From Peribacillus saganii (GTDB lineage: Bacteria; Bacillota; Bacilli; Bacillales; DSM-1321): 64,000 nucleotides of DNA. The translations under genes and the position numbers were made by a program. The notes beneath the pieces were generated by a model, which was not told the DNA's origin, did no database searches, and saw only the letters and a list, made by a program, of their open reading frames with translations. Shown here piece by piece: positions 1 through 10,650 of this stretch (positions are counted from its first letter, which is position 1; every line of letters begins with the position of its first letter). The stretch spans positions 62,001 to 126,000 of the forward strand of contig NZ_QVTE01000005.1 in NCBI RefSeq assembly GCF_003429095.1, read 5' to 3'.

Positions 1-3000
1 ACGAAAGAGCTGCGCAGCGGACGTACATTGCTTACCTTCAAGGTAACCGACTATACAAGTTCAATTATGGTAAAAATGTTCTCCCGTGATAAAGAGGATG
101 CAGCTCTGCTTGAAAGAGTAAAGAAAGGTATGTGGGTCAGAGCCCAAGGCAGCATTCAAAATGATACGTTTGTACGTGATTTAGTAATGATTGCCAACGA
201 CATTAATGAAATCAGCAAATCAGGCCGCCAGGATCTGGCACCTGAAGGCGAAAAACGCGTCGAGCTCCATCTTCATTCACCAATGAGCCAAATGGACGCT
301 GTCAGTTCGGTCAGCGCTTTAGTCGCCCAGGCAAAGAAGTGGGGCCATAAGGCAATAGCGATTACAGACCATGCTGTTGCGCAGTCCTTTCCGGAAGCAT
401 TTGGTGCTGGAAAAAAGAATGATATTAAAATCCTTTATGGTGTTGAAGTTAACCTAGTCGATGATGGCGTGCCAATTGCCTATAACGAAGCTCACAGACT
501 GCTGGTGGAAGATACCTACGTTGTCTTTGACGTGGAAACGACCGGGTTATCAGCAGTATATGACACCATCATTGAGCTTGCCGCTGTCAAGATTAAAGAC
601 GGTGAAATCATCGATAAATTTGAATCGTTTGCAAATCCGCATCATCCTTTGTCCGCTACAACGATTGACTTGACGGGCATTACGGATGACCTTGTTGAGA
701 ACGCTCCAGAAGTGGGAGAGGTGCTTCAGCGCTTCAAGGATTGGGCTGAGGATTCAGTCCTAGTTGCACATAATGCCAGCTTTGATATGGGCTTCCTGAA
801 TGTAGGATATAAAAAAATTGGCCATGGAAAAGCTGCGAATCCGGTTATTGATACGCTTGAATTAGGGAGATTTCTTTATCCTGATCTGAAAAACCACCGT
901 CTTAATACTTTGGCAAAACGATTTGATATTGAATTGACCCAGCATCACCGGGCAATCTATGACGCTGAAGCAACTGGTTATTTGCTTCTAAAGATGCTGA
1001 AGGATACGCTTGAAAAGGGTATCGAATACCATGATCGGCTAAACGATAATATGGGCGGAGGGACAGCATACCAGCGATCCAGGCCATCCCATTGCACATT
1101 GCTGGCACAAAATGATATTGGACTTAAAAACCTGTTTAAGCTTATCTCGATCTCTCATCTAGAGTATTTCTACCGGGTGCCAAGAATTCCGCGTTCTGTG
1201 CTGCAAAAGCATCGTGAAGGAATACTTGTCGGTTCAGGCTGTGATAAGGGTGAAGTTTTTGAAGGAATGATGCAAAAGCCAATTGATGAAGTTGTCCAAA
1301 TCGCCGAATTTTATGATTATCTAGAAGTTCATCCTAAAGAGGTTTATAACCACCTGATAGAAATGGAATATGTAAGGGATGAAAAATCCCTAGAGGGAAT
1401 TATCTCGAATATTATCAAGCTGGGGGAGAAACTGGACAAGCCTGTCGTAGCAACAGGGAATGTCCACTATCTGGATCCTAACGATAAAATCTATCGGAAA
1501 ATTCTTGTCGGCTCACAAGGAGGCGCTAATCCGCTGAACCGCCATAAGCTTCCGGATGTCCATTTCCGGACAACTGATGAAATGCTAAAAGCATTTTCAT
1601 TTCTTGGATCTGAAAAGGCGAAAGAAATTGTTGTAAAAAACACAAATAAGATTGCTGATTGGATAGAGCCGATAAAGCCAATAAAAGATGACCTCTATAC
1701 TCCAAAGATTGAGGGCGCAGATGAGGAAATGAGGGAAATGAGCTATAAAATGGCCCGAAGCATTTATGGTGATGAGCTCCCCGAAATAGTAGAAGCACGC
1801 CTTGAAAAGGAGCTAAAAAGCATAATTGGCCATGGGTTTGCTGTAATATATCTCATATCTCATAAACTTGTAAAAAAATCGCTTAATGATGGCTACCTGG
1901 TCGGCTCTCGTGGATCCGTAGGTTCATCGTTTGTTGCGACGATGACTGAGATTACAGAGGTCAATCCTTTGCCGCCGCATTATGTCTGCCCGACTTGCAA
2001 AAAATCGGAATTCTTCAATGACGGCTCAGTCGGTTCCGGTTTCGATCTCCCAGATAAAGACTGTCCTCATTGCGGAATAAAATATAAAAAGGACGGTCAT
2101 GATATACCTTTTGAAACTTTCCTAGGCTTTAAAGGAGACAAAGTCCCTGATATTGACTTGAATTTCTCGGGAGAATATCAGCCAAAGGCGCATAATTACA
2201 CAAAGGTTCTGTTTGGTGAAGATTATGTATATCGAGCAGGTACAATTGGAACAGTAGCTGAAAAAACGGCCTATGGCTATGTAAAGGGCTATGCTTCCGA
2301 TAATCACATGCATTTTAGGGGTGCTGAAGTGGACCGTTTGGTTGCCGGTTGTACAGGTGTTAAAAGGACTACCGGCCAGCATCCTGGAGGGATTATCGTA
2401 GTTCCAGATTATATGGAAATTTACGACTTTTCACCAATTCAGTTTCCAGCCGATGATAAAACATCAGAATGGAAAACTACCCACTTTGACTTCCATTCTA
2501 TCCATGACAATCTGTTAAAGCTTGATATTCTCGGGCATGATGATCCAACCGTTATCAGAATGCTTCAGGATTTAAGCGGGATAGATCCTAAGACGATTCC
2601 GACAGATGATCCGGAAGTAATGAAGATCTTCAGCGGAACTGAATCGCTTGGAGTAACGGAAGACCAGATTATGTGTAAAACAGGCACGCTTGGAATTCCT
2701 GAATTTGGTACCCGTTTTGTGCGTCAGATGCTGGAAGACACGAAACCAACTACTTTCTCTGAGCTTGTGCAGATATCCGGTCTTTCCCATGGAACGGACG
2801 TATGGCTTGGAAACGCTCAAGAGCTTATTCATAATCGCATTTGTACGTTGAGCGAAGTTATCGGCTGCCGAGATGATATTATGGTATATCTAATTTATCA
2901 GGGACTTGAGCCATCGCTGGCATTTAAAATAATGGAGTCTGTCCGTAAAGGGAAAGGCCTTTCTGAGGAATTCGAAGCTGAAATGCGCAAGAATCAAGTA

Positions 3001-3567
3001 CCTGAATGGTATATTGACTCCTGTAAAAAGATTAAGTATATGTTCCCTAAGGCTCACGCAGCAGCTTATGTATTAATGGCAGTTAGGATTGCATATTTTA
3101 AGGTGCATCTTCCTTTGCTTTATTACGCTGCATACTTCACAGTACGTGCCGAAGACTTCGAAATTGAGGCAATGGTACGAGGGTCACAGGCAATCCGGGC
3201 TAAAATTGAGGAAATCAGTGCAAAAGGGCTTGAAGCTTCTACAAAGGAAAAAAATACCCTGACAGTACTGGAGCTTGCTCTAGAAGCATGTGAACGCGGC
3301 TTCTCCTTTAAAAAGGTCGATTTATATAAATCAAGCGCTTCAGAGTTTATCATTGAAGGTAACTCGCTGATTCCGCCTTTCAATTCAATCCCTGGGCTTG
3401 GAACGAACGCTGCATTGAACATAGTCCGTGCAAGAGAGGATGGGGAATTCCTATCAAAAGAAGACTTGCAGCAACGGGGGAAAGTTTCAAAAACAATTTT
3501 GGAATACCTAGACAAGCATGGCTGCCTGGAAGCACTGCCGGACCAGAATCAGTTATCCTTGTTTTAA
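1..3567 (+). CDS. polC: DNA polymerase III PolC-type alpha subunit, 5'-truncated by window edge
   Basis: Replicative DNA polymerase of low-GC Gram-positives. The frame is open to base 1, so the start lies outside the window. 1188 codons remain of a protein that is about 1437 residues in B. subtilis, so roughly 250 N-terminal residues are missing. In order I see: the end of the OB fold, a PHP domain ([11 protein letters not shown], near nt 270), a DEDD proofreading exonuclease inserted in PHP (FDVETTGL near nt 525, [11 protein letters not shown] near nt 950), a zinc site (CPTC and CPHC, nt 1987-2075), and the polymerase palm motif DIDLNFSG (nt 2149-2172). It ends in the family tail NQLSLF. The exonuclease inside PHP and the zinc finger separate PolC from DnaE. 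Confidence 0.97.
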   Translation, partial: TKELRSGRTLLTFKVTDYTSSIMVKMFSRDKEDAALLERVKKGMWVRAQGSIQNDTFVRDLVMIANDINEISKSGRQDLAPEGEKRVELHLHSPMSQMDAVSSVSALVAQAKKWGHKAIAITDHAVAQSFPEAFGAGKKNDIKILYGVEVNLVDDGVPIAYNEAHRLLVEDTYVVFDVETTGLSAVYDTIIELAAVKIKDGEIIDKFESFANPHHPLSATTIDLTGITDDLVENAPEVGEVLQRFKDWAEDSVLVAHNASFDMGFLNVGYKKIGHGKAANPVIDTLELGRFLYPDLKNHRLNTLAKRFDIELTQHHRAIYDAEATGYLLLKMLKDTLEKGIEYHDRLNDNMGGGTAYQRSRPSHCTLLAQNDIGLKNLFKLISISHLEYFYRVPRIPRSVLQKHREGILVGSGCDKGEVFEGMMQKPIDEVVQIAEFYDYLEVHPKEVYNHLIEMEYVRDEKSLEGIISNIIKLGEKLDKPVVATGNVHYLDPNDKIYRKILVGSQGGANPLNRHKLPDVHFRTTDEMLKAFSFLGSEKAKEIVVKNTNKIADWIEPIKPIKDDLYTPKIEGADEEMREMSYKMARSIYGDELPEIVEARLEKELKSIIGHGFAVIYLISHKLVKKSLNDGYLVGSRGSVGSSFVATMTEITEVNPLPPHYVCPTCKKSEFFNDGSVGSGFDLPDKDCPHCGIKYKKDGHDIPFETFLGFKGDKVPDIDLNFSGEYQPKAHNYTKVLFGEDYVYRAGTIGTVAEKTAYGYVKGYASDNHMHFRGAEVDRLVAGCTGVKRTTGQHPGGIIVVPDYMEIYDFSPIQFPADDKTSEWKTTHFDFHSIHDNLLKLDILGHDDPTVIRMLQDLSGIDPKTIPTDDPEVMKIFSGTESLGVTEDQIMCKTGTLGIPEFGTRFVRQMLEDTKPTTFSELVQISGLSHGTDVWLGNAQELIHNRICTLSEVIGCRDDIMVYLIYQGLEPSLAFKIMESVRKGKGLSEEFEAEMRKNQVPEWYIDSCKKIKYMFPKAHAAAYVLMAVRIAYFKVHLPLLYYAAYFTVRAEDFEIEAMVRGSQAIRAKIEEISAKGLEASTKEKNTLTVLELALEACERGFSFKKVDLYKSSASEFIIEGNSLIPPFNSIPGLGTNAALNIVRAREDGEFLSKEDLQQRGKVSKTILEYLDKHGCLEALPDQNQLSLF

Positions 3568-3623
3568 TGGTAGAAATACACTGTTTCTCGATTATCGATG
3601 GAAACATGCTTTTCACCTGGACA

Positions 3624-3900
3624 GATGTCTGACTGCAGCGCCTAGCCCCGACGCACAGGACGTGCTAGTGCCGACGTCGCCACAGGACGTGGCGGTTTTA
3701 GTCGGCCTCGAGGTCATAAGCCGCCTTCCTGCGGAATCCGTCTTATGCTTGTCGGACTTGCACAGGACAAGGAATGCTGCGGCAGCGATACATCGCACGA
3801 AACAAAGCGTTAGCTTTGTGAGGATGTGCTGGCGTCGGCGTTTGGCACAGGACGTGCTAGACCTTAGCCGACGTTCCTTAGTTGCACTTCCGCTTTTCCG
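3624..3900 (+). repeat. Modular GC-rich hairpin repeat, copy A (polC-rimP)
   Basis: First of seven related intergenic elements. It starts with the family's left end (gatgtct...agcgcctagcccc) and ends near cttccgcttttcc. Two-tier hairpins are visible. Module A1: outer arms GCCGAC (3670-3675) and GTCGGC (3701-3706), inner arms CGCCAC (3678-3683) and GTGGCG (3689-3694), loop AGGAC. Module A2: outer CGTCGGC (3833-3839) and GCCGACG (3867-3873), inner GCAC (3845-3848) and GTGC (3854-3857), loop AGGAC. A further GCAC-AGGAC-GTGC hairpin lies at 3653-3665. A different hairpin, ACAAAGC-gtta-GCTTTGT, lies near 3800-3820 and recurs in copies D and E. The open frames across the element are not convincing genes. 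Confidence 0.88.
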
Positions 3901-3962
3901 GTTTGCATAATAATCTTGGTTATGGTATATTTTTATTGGAAATACTTAAGATAAACCAAGGA

Positions 3963-3990
3963 AAAGAGTGGGGAAACCCACTCTTTCGTC
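3963..3990 (+). terminator. Hairpin after polC, possible terminator
   Basis: Perfect 10-bp stem AAAGAGTGGG / CCCACTCTTT (3963-3972, 3977-3986) with a GAAA tetraloop. The following cgtcttt is only weakly T-rich, and a stronger T run comes about 25 bases later, so termination efficiency is uncertain. Confidence 0.55.
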
Positions 3991-4062
3991 TTTGTAATCA
4001 GCTTTTTTTTTATTCATTCTATCCATCACTATTAATGAGTAAAGCAGGTATGGAGGGACCAT

Positions 4063-4536
4063 ATGAGCAAAAAGGTTACAGAAATCGTAGAAGAGCTTGT
4101 CACACCGGTTGTAGATGAACTGGGGCTTGAATTAGTCGAAGTAGAATACGTGAAAGAAGGGAAAAACTGGTTCCTTCGCGTATTTATTGATAAGGATGCC
4201 GGTGTTGATATTGAAGAATGCGGCATTGTGAGTGAACGGCTCAGTGAAAAATTGGATGAACTCGACCCTATTCCTCAAAATTATTTCTTGGAGGTTTCTT
4301 CTCCGGGAGCCGAAAGACCGCTAAAGAAGGATAAGGATTTTCAAAAGGCAATCGGCAAAAATGTTTACATAAAGACATATGAGCCTATTGACGGTGAGAA
4401 GGAATTTGAAGGTGTATTGACTGCTTTTGATGGCAGCGAAGTCACCGTTGAAGTGAGAATTAAAACGAGGAAAAAAACGGTTGTAGTTCCTTATGACAAG
4501 GTCGCTAAAGCAAGGCTGGCTGTTACTTTCTCTTAA
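4063..4536 (+). CDS. rimP: Ribosome maturation factor RimP (YlxS)
   Basis: Cytosolic factor for 30S subunit assembly. The 157 residues match the usual family length. The N-terminal alpha/beta domain includes [15 protein letters not shown], and the family signature [14 protein letters not shown] is near residue 80. The C-terminal SH3-like barrel ends in [15 protein letters not shown]. The ATG follows the Shine-Dalgarno ggaggg (4051-4056) at good spacing. It is the first gene of the rimP-nusA-ylxR-ylxQ-infB-ylxP-rbfA cluster and follows repeat copy A and a hairpin, so it probably has its own promoter, which I could not place firmly. Confidence 0.95.
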   Translation: MSKKVTEIVEELVTPVVDELGLELVEVEYVKEGKNWFLRVFIDKDAGVDIEECGIVSERLSEKLDELDPIPQNYFLEVSSPGAERPLKKDKDFQKAIGKNVYIKTYEPIDGEKEFEGVLTAFDGSEVTVEVRIKTRKKTVVVPYDKVAKARLAVTFS

Positions 4537-4575
4537 AAACTACAGTAATTAATGATCGTTGAAGGGGGATCTACC

Positions 4576-5697
4576 ATGAGCAGTGAGTTATTGGATGCTC
4601 TTATGATTTTGGAAAGGGAAAAGGGCATCTCTAGGGACGTCTTGATTGAGGCCATTGAAGCCGCATTGATATCCGCTTACCGCCGGAATTTTAACCAGGC
4701 ACAAAATGTTCGCATTGATTTAAATCTGGAAACTGGTTCGATGCGAGTATTTGCCCGTAAAGAAGTAGTGGATGAAGTATTCGACACTCGTCTTGAAATT
4801 TCAGAAGAAGAGGCAAAGCGGATCAATCCGAATTACCGGATTGAAGATGTAGTCGAAATGGAAGTAACTCCAAAGGATTTCGGACGGATTGCAGCACAGA
4901 CTGCGAAGCAGGTGGTTACTCAGCGTGTGCGTGAAGCAGAACGCGGCATCATTTATTCCGAATTCATCGATCGTGAAGAGGACATCATGACTGGTATCGT
5001 CCAGCGCCAGGATTCCAGATTTATTTATGTTAGCCTTGGGAAAATCGAAGCGCTTTTGCCGATTAACGAGCAAATGCCAAACGAGAAATACAAGCCGCAT
5101 GACAGGATTAAGGTATTTATTACTAAAGTGGAAAAAACATCAAAAGGCCCGCAAATCTTCGTTTCTAGAACACATCCAGGGCTTTTAAAGCGATTGTTTG
5201 AAATAGAGGTTCCTGAAATTTTTGACGGAACAGTTGAAATCAAGTCTGTTGCCCGTGAAGCCGGCGACCGTTCAAAGATTTCCGTTCACGCCGAAAATGA
5301 GGAAGTAGATCCAGTTGGCTCTTGTGTAGGGCCAAAAGGCCAGCGTGTCCAGGCAATTGTAAATGAATTGAAGGGCGAAAAGATTGATATTGTTAAGTGG
5401 TCTGAAGATCCTGTTGTTTTTGTAGCTAATGCACTTAGTCCATCTAAGGTAGTTGAGGTGCTGGTTCAGGAAGAGGATAAGGCAACTACAGTAATCGTTC
5501 CTGATTATCAGCTTTCGCTGGCAATCGGTAAAAGAGGCCAAAATGCCCGCCTTGCCGCTAAATTGACAGGCTGGAAGATTGATATTAAGAATGAAACAGA
5601 GGCACGTAATGCAGGAATTTACCCTGTTGAAGAACAGGATTTCCTATTGAGCAGAGAAAGCCTGGAAGACGACGAGTTTTCTGAAGATAATGAATAA
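4576..5697 (+). CDS. nusA: Transcription termination/antitermination protein NusA
   Basis: RNA polymerase-binding factor for pausing, termination and antitermination. Starting at ATG 4576 gives 373 residues beginning MSSELLDALMILEREKG, as in other Bacillus NusA. A frame open from 4552 adds eight residues without a ribosome site, while gaaggggga (4561-4569) serves ATG 4576. Seen: N-terminal polymerase-binding domain, an S1 domain (from about IMTGIVQRQ), then KH1 (CVGPKGQRVQAI) and KH2 (AIGKRGQNARLAAKL). The acidic tail EDDEFSEDNE is typical of the short Firmicutes form, which lacks the C-terminal repeats of E. coli NusA. Confidence 0.96.
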   Translation: MSSELLDALMILEREKGISRDVLIEAIEAALISAYRRNFNQAQNVRIDLNLETGSMRVFARKEVVDEVFDTRLEISEEEAKRINPNYRIEDVVEMEVTPKDFGRIAAQTAKQVVTQRVREAERGIIYSEFIDREEDIMTGIVQRQDSRFIYVSLGKIEALLPINEQMPNEKYKPHDRIKVFITKVEKTSKGPQIFVSRTHPGLLKRLFEIEVPEIFDGTVEIKSVAREAGDRSKISVHAENEEVDPVGSCVGPKGQRVQAIVNELKGEKIDIVKWSEDPVVFVANALSPSKVVEVLVQEEDKATTVIVPDYQLSLAIGKRGQNARLAAKLTGWKIDIKNETEARNAGIYPVEEQDFLLSRESLEDDEFSEDNE

Positions 5698-5713
5698 GTA
5701 AGAGGTGACAGGT

Positions 5714-5998
5714 GTGAACAGCCGCAAAAAAATTCCAATGCGCAAATGCGTAGCTACCGGCGAAATGAAGCCGAAGAAGGAATTGATCCGCATTGTCCGT
5801 TCTAAAGAAGGGGAAGTGTCCATCGATCCAACCGGAAAGAAATCGGGTCGCGGGGCATACCTGTCATTGGACAGGGAGAGCATTCTTTTAGCAAAGAAAA
5901 AGAATACCCTTGCCAATCATTTAAGTGCGGAAATTGATCCTTCCCTCTACGAACAGCTGCTGGAGATGGTTGAAAAGGAGAATCATTCTACCAAATGA
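5714..5998 (+). CDS. ylxR: YlxR/RnpM family RNA-binding protein
   Basis: Small basic protein of 94 residues with the signature [18 protein letters not shown] and the glycine-rich [11 protein letters not shown]. The family has been linked to RNase P modulation in B. subtilis. I chose GTG 5714, because agaggtga (5701-5708) sits five bases ahead of it; an in-frame GTG at 5705 lies inside that ribosome site. It overlaps ylxQ by four bases (ATGA), so the two are probably translationally coupled. Confidence 0.9.
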   Translation: MNSRKKIPMRKCVATGEMKPKKELIRIVRSKEGEVSIDPTGKKSGRGAYLSLDRESILLAKKKNTLANHLSAEIDPSLYEQLLEMVEKENHSTK

Positions 5999-6297
5999 AA
6001 CAGGAGCAATGGATTTCTCTATTAGGTTTGGCAAGTCGGGCGCGAAAGCTGATTTCTGGAGAGGAATTGGTGGTAAAGGAAGTAAGGAGCAAAAACGCAA
6101 AGCTGGTTCTGCTTTCGCTGGATGCTTCGAAAAATACAGAGAAAAAAATCTCCGATAAATGTGCATTCTACAATGTCCCTTTAAAGAGAATAGAAAGCCG
6201 GACAGTTTTAGGGCAGGCAATCGGAAAAGATGCCCGGGTGACTGTCGCTGTTCTGGATGAGGGATTTGCACGTAAACTTCTGACGCTGCTCGATTAA
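5995..6297 (+). CDS. ylxQ: YlxQ, L7Ae-family K-turn RNA-binding protein
   Basis: 100 residues of the L7Ae/L30e/S12e fold, with [15 protein letters not shown] at the N terminus, a hydrophobic LVLLSLDAS strand and the C-terminal [17 protein letters not shown]. Relatives bind kink-turn RNA. It starts on the ATG overlapping the ylxR stop and lies 21 bases before infB, so it is cotranscribed with the translation cluster. The exact RNA target cannot be read from sequence. Confidence 0.92.
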   Translation: MKQEQWISLLGLASRARKLISGEELVVKEVRSKNAKLVLLSLDASKNTEKKISDKCAFYNVPLKRIESRTVLGQAIGKDARVTVAVLDEGFARKLLTLLD

Positions 6298-6318
6298 TTT
6301 TTAACGGGGGTGTAACGT

Positions 6319-8547
6319 ATGACCAAAATACGTGTATATGAATATGCAAAAAAACATAATGTTTCAAGTAAGGACATTATTGTGAAACTAAAAGACATGA
6401 ATATCGAGGTATCAAACCATATGGCAGCTTTAGACGATTCTACAATACAAAAGCTTGATAACACATATAATCCAAAGGCAAAAGAAGAGAAAAAACCTTC
6501 TCCAAATAATAATCCGCAGAAACAGGAAAGCCCAAAGCCTGCTGAAAACACTGAACCCAAACCCGACAAATATGAGGATGAAGGCGACGATAACACAGTA
6601 AACACGCAGAAGCTAAAGAAAAAAGCGGTTGCTAAGCCGGTTGTTGGCAAAAAGACGGTTCAGGAGAACAGATCCAAAGAATCCAGAGTGTTTAATAAAG
6701 GAAATAACAACAATAATAGAAATAAAAATAACAGAAACAAGCAAAAATCTAACTACCAGCAGCAGGCACCTGTTCAAAGAAAAGTGAAAGAGCTTCCGAA
6801 GAAAATTACTTTTACAGAATCTTTAACAGTTGCTGAATTAGCCAAGAAGCTGTATAGAGAGCCTTCTGAAATTATCAAGAAGCTGTTTATGCTTGGCGTC
6901 GTAGCTACAATAAACCAGTCTCTTGACAAAGATGCAATTGAATTAATTGCAAGTGAATATGGTGTGGAAGTAGAAGAAACAATCCCTGTTGATATTACAG
7001 ATCTTGAATCACATGTGACAGATGATCAGGCTGCTGATCTTGTGGAGCGTCCTTCTGTCGTAACAATCATGGGACATGTTGACCATGGTAAAACAACATT
7101 GCTCGATTCCATCCGCAACACAAAAGTAACAGAAGGTGAAGCAGGGGGAATTACGCAGCATATTGGTGCTTACCAAGTTGAAGTCAGCGATAAGAAGATT
7201 ACTTTCCTTGATACACCTGGACACGCAGCATTTACAACTATGCGTGCCCGCGGTGCAAAAGTAACTGACATTACAATTATTGTTGTTGCTGCTGATGATG
7301 GTGTTATGCCTCAAACAGTGGAAGCGATTAATCACGCTAAAGCTGCTGAGGTACCAATTATTATTGCGGTTAATAAAATTGATAAGCCAGCGGCCAATCC
7401 TGACCGTGTTATGCAGGAATTAACAGAGCATGGACTTGTACCTGAAGCATGGGGTGGAGATACCATCTTTGTACCAATCTCTGCGAAAACAGGTGAAGGA
7501 ATCGACAGCTTGCTTGAAATGATTCTTCTTGTCGGAGAAGTAGAAGAGTATAAAGCAAATCCGAAAACCCGTGCAAACGGAACCGTAATTGAAGCCCAGC
7601 TCGATAAAGGCCGTGGCGCAGTAGCAACATTGCTTGTCCAAAATGGAACGCTTCGCGTGGGTGATCCGATTGTAGTCGGAAACTCGTTCGGCCGTGTCCG
7701 TGCAATGGTAAATGATCTTGGCCGCCGTGTGAAGGATGCTGGCCCTTCAACTCCTGTAGAGATCACTGGGCTAAATGAAGTTCCGCAGGCAGGTGATCGC
7801 TTCGTTGTAGTAGAAGATGAGAAAACTGCCCGCCAGGTCGGAGAAGCTAGAGCGCAGGTCACGCTTCAGTCCCAACGCAATGAAAAATCACGTGTTACGC
7901 TTGATACCTTGTTTGAACAGATGAAACAAGGGGAAATGAAAGAACTAAACATCATCCTGAAAGCTGATGTTCAGGGATCTGCTGAAGCGCTTGCCGCATC
8001 TCTTCGGAAAATTGAAGTAGAAGGCGCGAAGGTGAAAATTATCCATACTGGCGTGGGAGCTATTACGGAATCCGATATTATTCTGGCAACTGCTTCAAAT
8101 GCCATTGTTATTGGTTTTAATGTACGCCCGGATGTAAATGCTAAACGTGCAGCTGAATCTGAAAACGTTGATGTTCGTTTACACCGCATTATTTACAAAG
8201 TAATCGATGAAATTGAGGCAGCTATGAAGGGTATGCTTGACCCTGAGTTTGAAGAGAAAATTATCGGTCAGGCAGAAGTCCGCACTACATTTAAAGTCTC
8301 CAAAGTCGGTACCATTGCAGGTTCTTACGTTACGGATGGCAAAATCACCCGTGACAGCGGCGTAAGGCTTATCCGTCAAGGTGTAGTTATTTTTGAAGGT
8401 CAAATTGACGCTCTGAAACGCTTTAAGGATGATGTAAAAGAAGTTGCGACAAACTATGAATGCGGGATTACAATCAAAAACTTCAACGACGTTAAGGAAG
8501 GCGATATTATTGAAGCTTACGTCATGGAGGAAGTAGAACGCGCATGA
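6319..8547 (+). CDS. infB: Translation initiation factor IF-2
   Basis: GTPase that brings fMet-tRNA to the 30S subunit and promotes subunit joining. 742 residues; the B. subtilis protein is about 716. An N-terminal IF2N helix ([19 protein letters not shown]) is followed by a Lys/Asn/Pro-rich linker to about residue 155, then a second IF2N region. The G domain has G1 GHVDHGKT near residue 252, G3 DTPGH, G4 NKID and G5 SAK. The C-terminal barrel domains end in [15 protein letters not shown] ggggg ribosome site precedes the ATG. The Asn run ([14 protein letters not shown]) sits in the flexible linker and should be harmless. The stop overlaps ylxP by four bases. Confidence 0.97.
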   Translation: MTKIRVYEYAKKHNVSSKDIIVKLKDMNIEVSNHMAALDDSTIQKLDNTYNPKAKEEKKPSPNNNPQKQESPKPAENTEPKPDKYEDEGDDNTVNTQKLKKKAVAKPVVGKKTVQENRSKESRVFNKGNNNNNRNKNNRNKQKSNYQQQAPVQRKVKELPKKITFTESLTVAELAKKLYREPSEIIKKLFMLGVVATINQSLDKDAIELIASEYGVEVEETIPVDITDLESHVTDDQAADLVERPSVVTIMGHVDHGKTTLLDSIRNTKVTEGEAGGITQHIGAYQVEVSDKKITFLDTPGHAAFTTMRARGAKVTDITIIVVAADDGVMPQTVEAINHAKAAEVPIIIAVNKIDKPAANPDRVMQELTEHGLVPEAWGGDTIFVPISAKTGEGIDSLLEMILLVGEVEEYKANPKTRANGTVIEAQLDKGRGAVATLLVQNGTLRVGDPIVVGNSFGRVRAMVNDLGRRVKDAGPSTPVEITGLNEVPQAGDRFVVVEDEKTARQVGEARAQVTLQSQRNEKSRVTLDTLFEQMKQGEMKELNIILKADVQGSAEALAASLRKIEVEGAKVKIIHTGVGAITESDIILATASNAIVIGFNVRPDVNAKRAAESENVDVRLHRIIYKVIDEIEAAMKGMLDPEFEEKIIGQAEVRTTFKVSKVGTIAGSYVTDGKITRDSGVRLIRQGVVIFEGQIDALKRFKDDVKEVATNYECGITIKNFNDVKEGDIIEAYVMEEVERA

Positions 8548-8822
8548 TTCTTTTAGCCGAGTGTGAATGCATCATACATGAGGCGCAGTCTTTAAAGGAA
8601 AAGCGGGCCGTACTGCAGCGTGTAATTACACGTCTAAAGCAGCGGTATAACGTTTCGGTTGCTGAGCTTGATTTTCAGGACGTATGGCAGCGGACTAAAA
8701 TTGGCGTTGTTGCCATTACGTCCTCTAAAGCCTCCACCGAAAGGGAAATTCAGAGCGCATTGGATTATCTTGATTCGTTTCCTGAATTGGAACGCACTAT
8801 AACAGATATAGAATGGCTTTAA
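8544..8822 (+). CDS. ylxP: YlxP, DUF503 family protein
   Basis: 92-residue DUF503 protein. The family signature is visible: [26 protein letters not shown] and the later KIGVVAITS. It starts by ATGA overlap with infB and ends just before rbfA, so it is made with the initiation and assembly factors. The biochemical role is not established as far as I know; the ferredoxin-like fold and context suggest an RNA- or ribosome-linked function, which is inference. Confidence 0.9.
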   Translation: MILLAECECIIHEAQSLKEKRAVLQRVITRLKQRYNVSVAELDFQDVWQRTKIGVVAITSSKASTEREIQSALDYLDSFPELERTITDIEWL

Positions 8823-8839
8823 TTAGGCGGGGTGATTTT

Positions 8840-9211
8840 ATGAGCGTTCGTTCAAATCGTGTTGGTGAACAGATGAAGAAAGAATTGAGCGAAATTATTG
8901 GACGGAAAATAAAAGATCCACGGATCGGCTTTGTTACAGTAACAGATGTGGCTGTAACAGGTGACCTTCAGCAGGCTACCGTTTATATTTCCGTGCTTGG
9001 TGATGAAGAACAGAAAGAAAATACTCTAAAAGGCCTTGCAAAGGCGAAAGGTTTTATCCGTTCGGAAATCGGGCAGCGAATCAGGCTCCGTAAAACTCCG
9101 GAAATTCTTTTTGAATTCGATGAATCCATCAATTATGGTAACCGGATTGAAACTCTGATTCATCAGATTCATTCTGAGGATAAGCCTGCCCAGGAAGATA
9201 AGGATAAATAG
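8840..9211 (+). CDS. rbfA: 30S ribosome-binding factor RbfA
   Basis: KH-like factor needed for late 30S maturation and cold growth. ATG 8840 gives 123 residues beginning [16 protein letters not shown], the normal Bacillus N terminus, with ggcggggtga (8826-8835) as ribosome site. An in-frame start at 8813 would overlap ylxP and add nine residues. Seen: [19 protein letters not shown] and [17 protein letters not shown], the family core. A charged tail ([12 protein letters not shown]) ends the protein. Confidence 0.95.
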   Translation: MSVRSNRVGEQMKKELSEIIGRKIKDPRIGFVTVTDVAVTGDLQQATVYISVLGDEEQKENTLKGLAKAKGFIRSEIGQRIRLRKTPEILFEFDESINYGNRIETLIHQIHSEDKPAQEDKDK

Positions 9212-9247
9212 GCCGAAGTTCAATAGTTGCTTCGCAAAAGATGAGAA

Positions 9248-9273
9248 CTCACACGCTGTGAGAGGCTTTTTTT
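9248..9273 (+). terminator. Hairpin with T run after rbfA
   Basis: Stem CTCACA / TGTGAG (9248-9253, 9257-9262) with a three-base loop, followed by aggc and seven T. A second pairing, GCTTCG (9229-9234) with CGAAGC (9274-9279), encloses it and would take up the T run, so two exclusive folds are possible. Confidence 0.45.
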
Positions 9274-9288
9274 CGAAGCGATGAATAG

Positions 9289-9326
9289 AAAAAACCTTGC
9301 CACTCATTTGTTTGGCAAGGTTTTTT
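9289..9326 (+). terminator. Strong intrinsic terminator rbfA-truB
   Basis: Perfect 14-bp stem, AAAAAACCTTGCCA (9289-9302) with TGGCAAGGTTTTTT (9313-9326), then more T. It should end the rimP-rbfA transcript and implies a separate start for truB, unless read-through occurs. Confidence 0.85.
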
Positions 9327-9368
9327 GTTTTTAAATCCTTTTTATAGTAAGAACGGAGGCGGCTAGAA

Positions 9369-10283
9369 ATGGAAGGGATTCTTCCCCTGTTAAAACCAAA
9401 AGGCATGACTTCCCATGACTGTGTCTTTAAACTGCGAAAAATATTGAAAACTAAGAAAGTTGGCCACACGGGGACGCTTGATCCGGATGTAACCGGTGTC
9501 TTGCCGATTTGTGTTGGAAGAGCCACGAAAATTGCAGAATATATAACTGATGCCGGTAAGGAATATGAAGGTGAAGTAACCCTTGGTACAGCAACAACGA
9601 CCGAAGATTCCAGCGGAGATATTGTTGCAGAAAAAAAGATTGATGCCCCGCTGTCGAGAACTGCTGTTTTGGAAGTTCTCAAATCGTTAACGGGAGAGGT
9701 TACACAAACTCCGCCCATGTTTTCAGCCGTTAAAGTTAACGGAAAAAAGCTATATGAATATGCCCGGGCCGGTATTGATGTGGAACGGCCGTCTAGAATT
9801 GTTTCGATATATGAAATAGAGCTATTGGATGGACGGGAGTCTTTTGAAGGAGAGTCGATTTCGTTCAGATTCCGGGTGAAATGCAGCAAAGGAACCTATA
9901 TCAGGACACTTGCCGTAATGATTGGGGAAAAGCTGGGCTTTCCTGCCCATATGTCTGATTTAATCCGAACCCGTTCGGCCTCATTTGCACTTAAAGATTG
10001 CGTTTCCTTTGAAAAGATTGAAGCAAGCGCTGAAAGAGGGGAAGTGGAGAGCCTTCTTTATCCTTTAGAAACCGGGTTGCTTCATTTGCCCAAATTTTTG
10101 ATTAGTGATACAGTAGCAGAGAAAGTAAAAAATGGGGCGGTTTTGCCTCTTCCTGATGATTATGAAGTTGATAAAGGAATGCCCTTCGTACTAATTTCAG
10201 GTGAAATGGCGCTGGCTATTTATCAGCAGCATCCTTTGAAAAATGGTTTAATGAAACCTGTAAAAGTATTAAGGAACGAATAA
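9369..10283 (+). CDS. truB: tRNA pseudouridine(55) synthase TruB
   Basis: Makes pseudouridine 55 in the T-loop of tRNAs. 304 residues. The N terminus GILPLLKPKGMTSHDCV and the catalytic segment GHTGTLDPDVTGVLPICVG, containing the nucleophilic Asp, are clear. CSKGTYIRTLAVMIGEKLG is the second family motif, and a PUA-like C terminus follows. The ribosome site is cggaggcgg (9354-9362). It is followed by repeat copy B and then ribC, the usual truB-ribC pairing. Confidence 0.96.
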   Translation: MEGILPLLKPKGMTSHDCVFKLRKILKTKKVGHTGTLDPDVTGVLPICVGRATKIAEYITDAGKEYEGEVTLGTATTTEDSSGDIVAEKKIDAPLSRTAVLEVLKSLTGEVTQTPPMFSAVKVNGKKLYEYARAGIDVERPSRIVSIYEIELLDGRESFEGESISFRFRVKCSKGTYIRTLAVMIGEKLGFPAHMSDLIRTRSASFALKDCVSFEKIEASAERGEVESLLYPLETGLLHLPKFLISDTVAEKVKNGAVLPLPDDYEVDKGMPFVLISGEMALAIYQQHPLKNGLMKPVKVLRNE

Positions 10284-10304
10284 ATAAATTTTTATATTTA
10301 CCAA

Positions 10305-10630
10305 TGTCTAGCTTCAGCGCCCAACCCCTCGATTGTTGCGATCAAAGGCCATCGCAACCTTGGTCATAAACCAATCGCTTCGGAAGGCAAAAAGCGCTTT
10401 CTGTCAGCGCTTGTCTTCTGCTTGCCGGACTTGCACAGGATGTGCTGGCGTCGGCGTTTGGCACAGGACGTGCCAGAACTTAGTCGACGTTCCTTTTTTC
10501 ACAACGTGGGTCAGAACGGCGTTGCCACAGGACGTGGCGATCTTAGCCGTTCTTCCTCTGTCACGATGTGCTGGCTTAGACGTTTGGCACAGGACGTGCC
10601 AGTCCTTGGTCTGGGCGCTTACGCTTTTCT
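10305..10630 (+). repeat. Modular GC-rich hairpin repeat, copy B (truB-ribC), the most complete
   Basis: Left end tgtctagcttcagcgccc, right end gggcgcttacgcttttct. Hairpins in order: GTTGCGAT (10335-10342) with ATCGCAAC (10351-10358); GCAC-AGGAT-GTGC (10433-10445); module B1 outer CGTCGGC (10449-10455) / GTCGACG (10483-10489), inner GGCAC / GTGCC, loop AGGAC (10465-10469); module B2 outer AGAACGGC (10513-10520) / GCCGTTCT (10546-10553), inner GCCAC / GTGGC, loop AGGAC (10529-10533); module B3 outer CTTAGAC (10575-10581) / GTCTGGG (10609-10615), inner GGCAC / GTGCC, loop AGGAC (10591-10595). The open frame running through it into ribC is fortuitous. Confidence 0.92.
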
Positions 10631-10650
10631 ATATAAGAGGAGAATGGAAT

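Noticed and set aside
3518-3910. Open frames across repeat copy A (130 aa plus strand, 61 aa minus strand)
   Set aside because: They overlap polC or the hairpin repeat, have no ribosome site, and the sequence is explained by the repeat.
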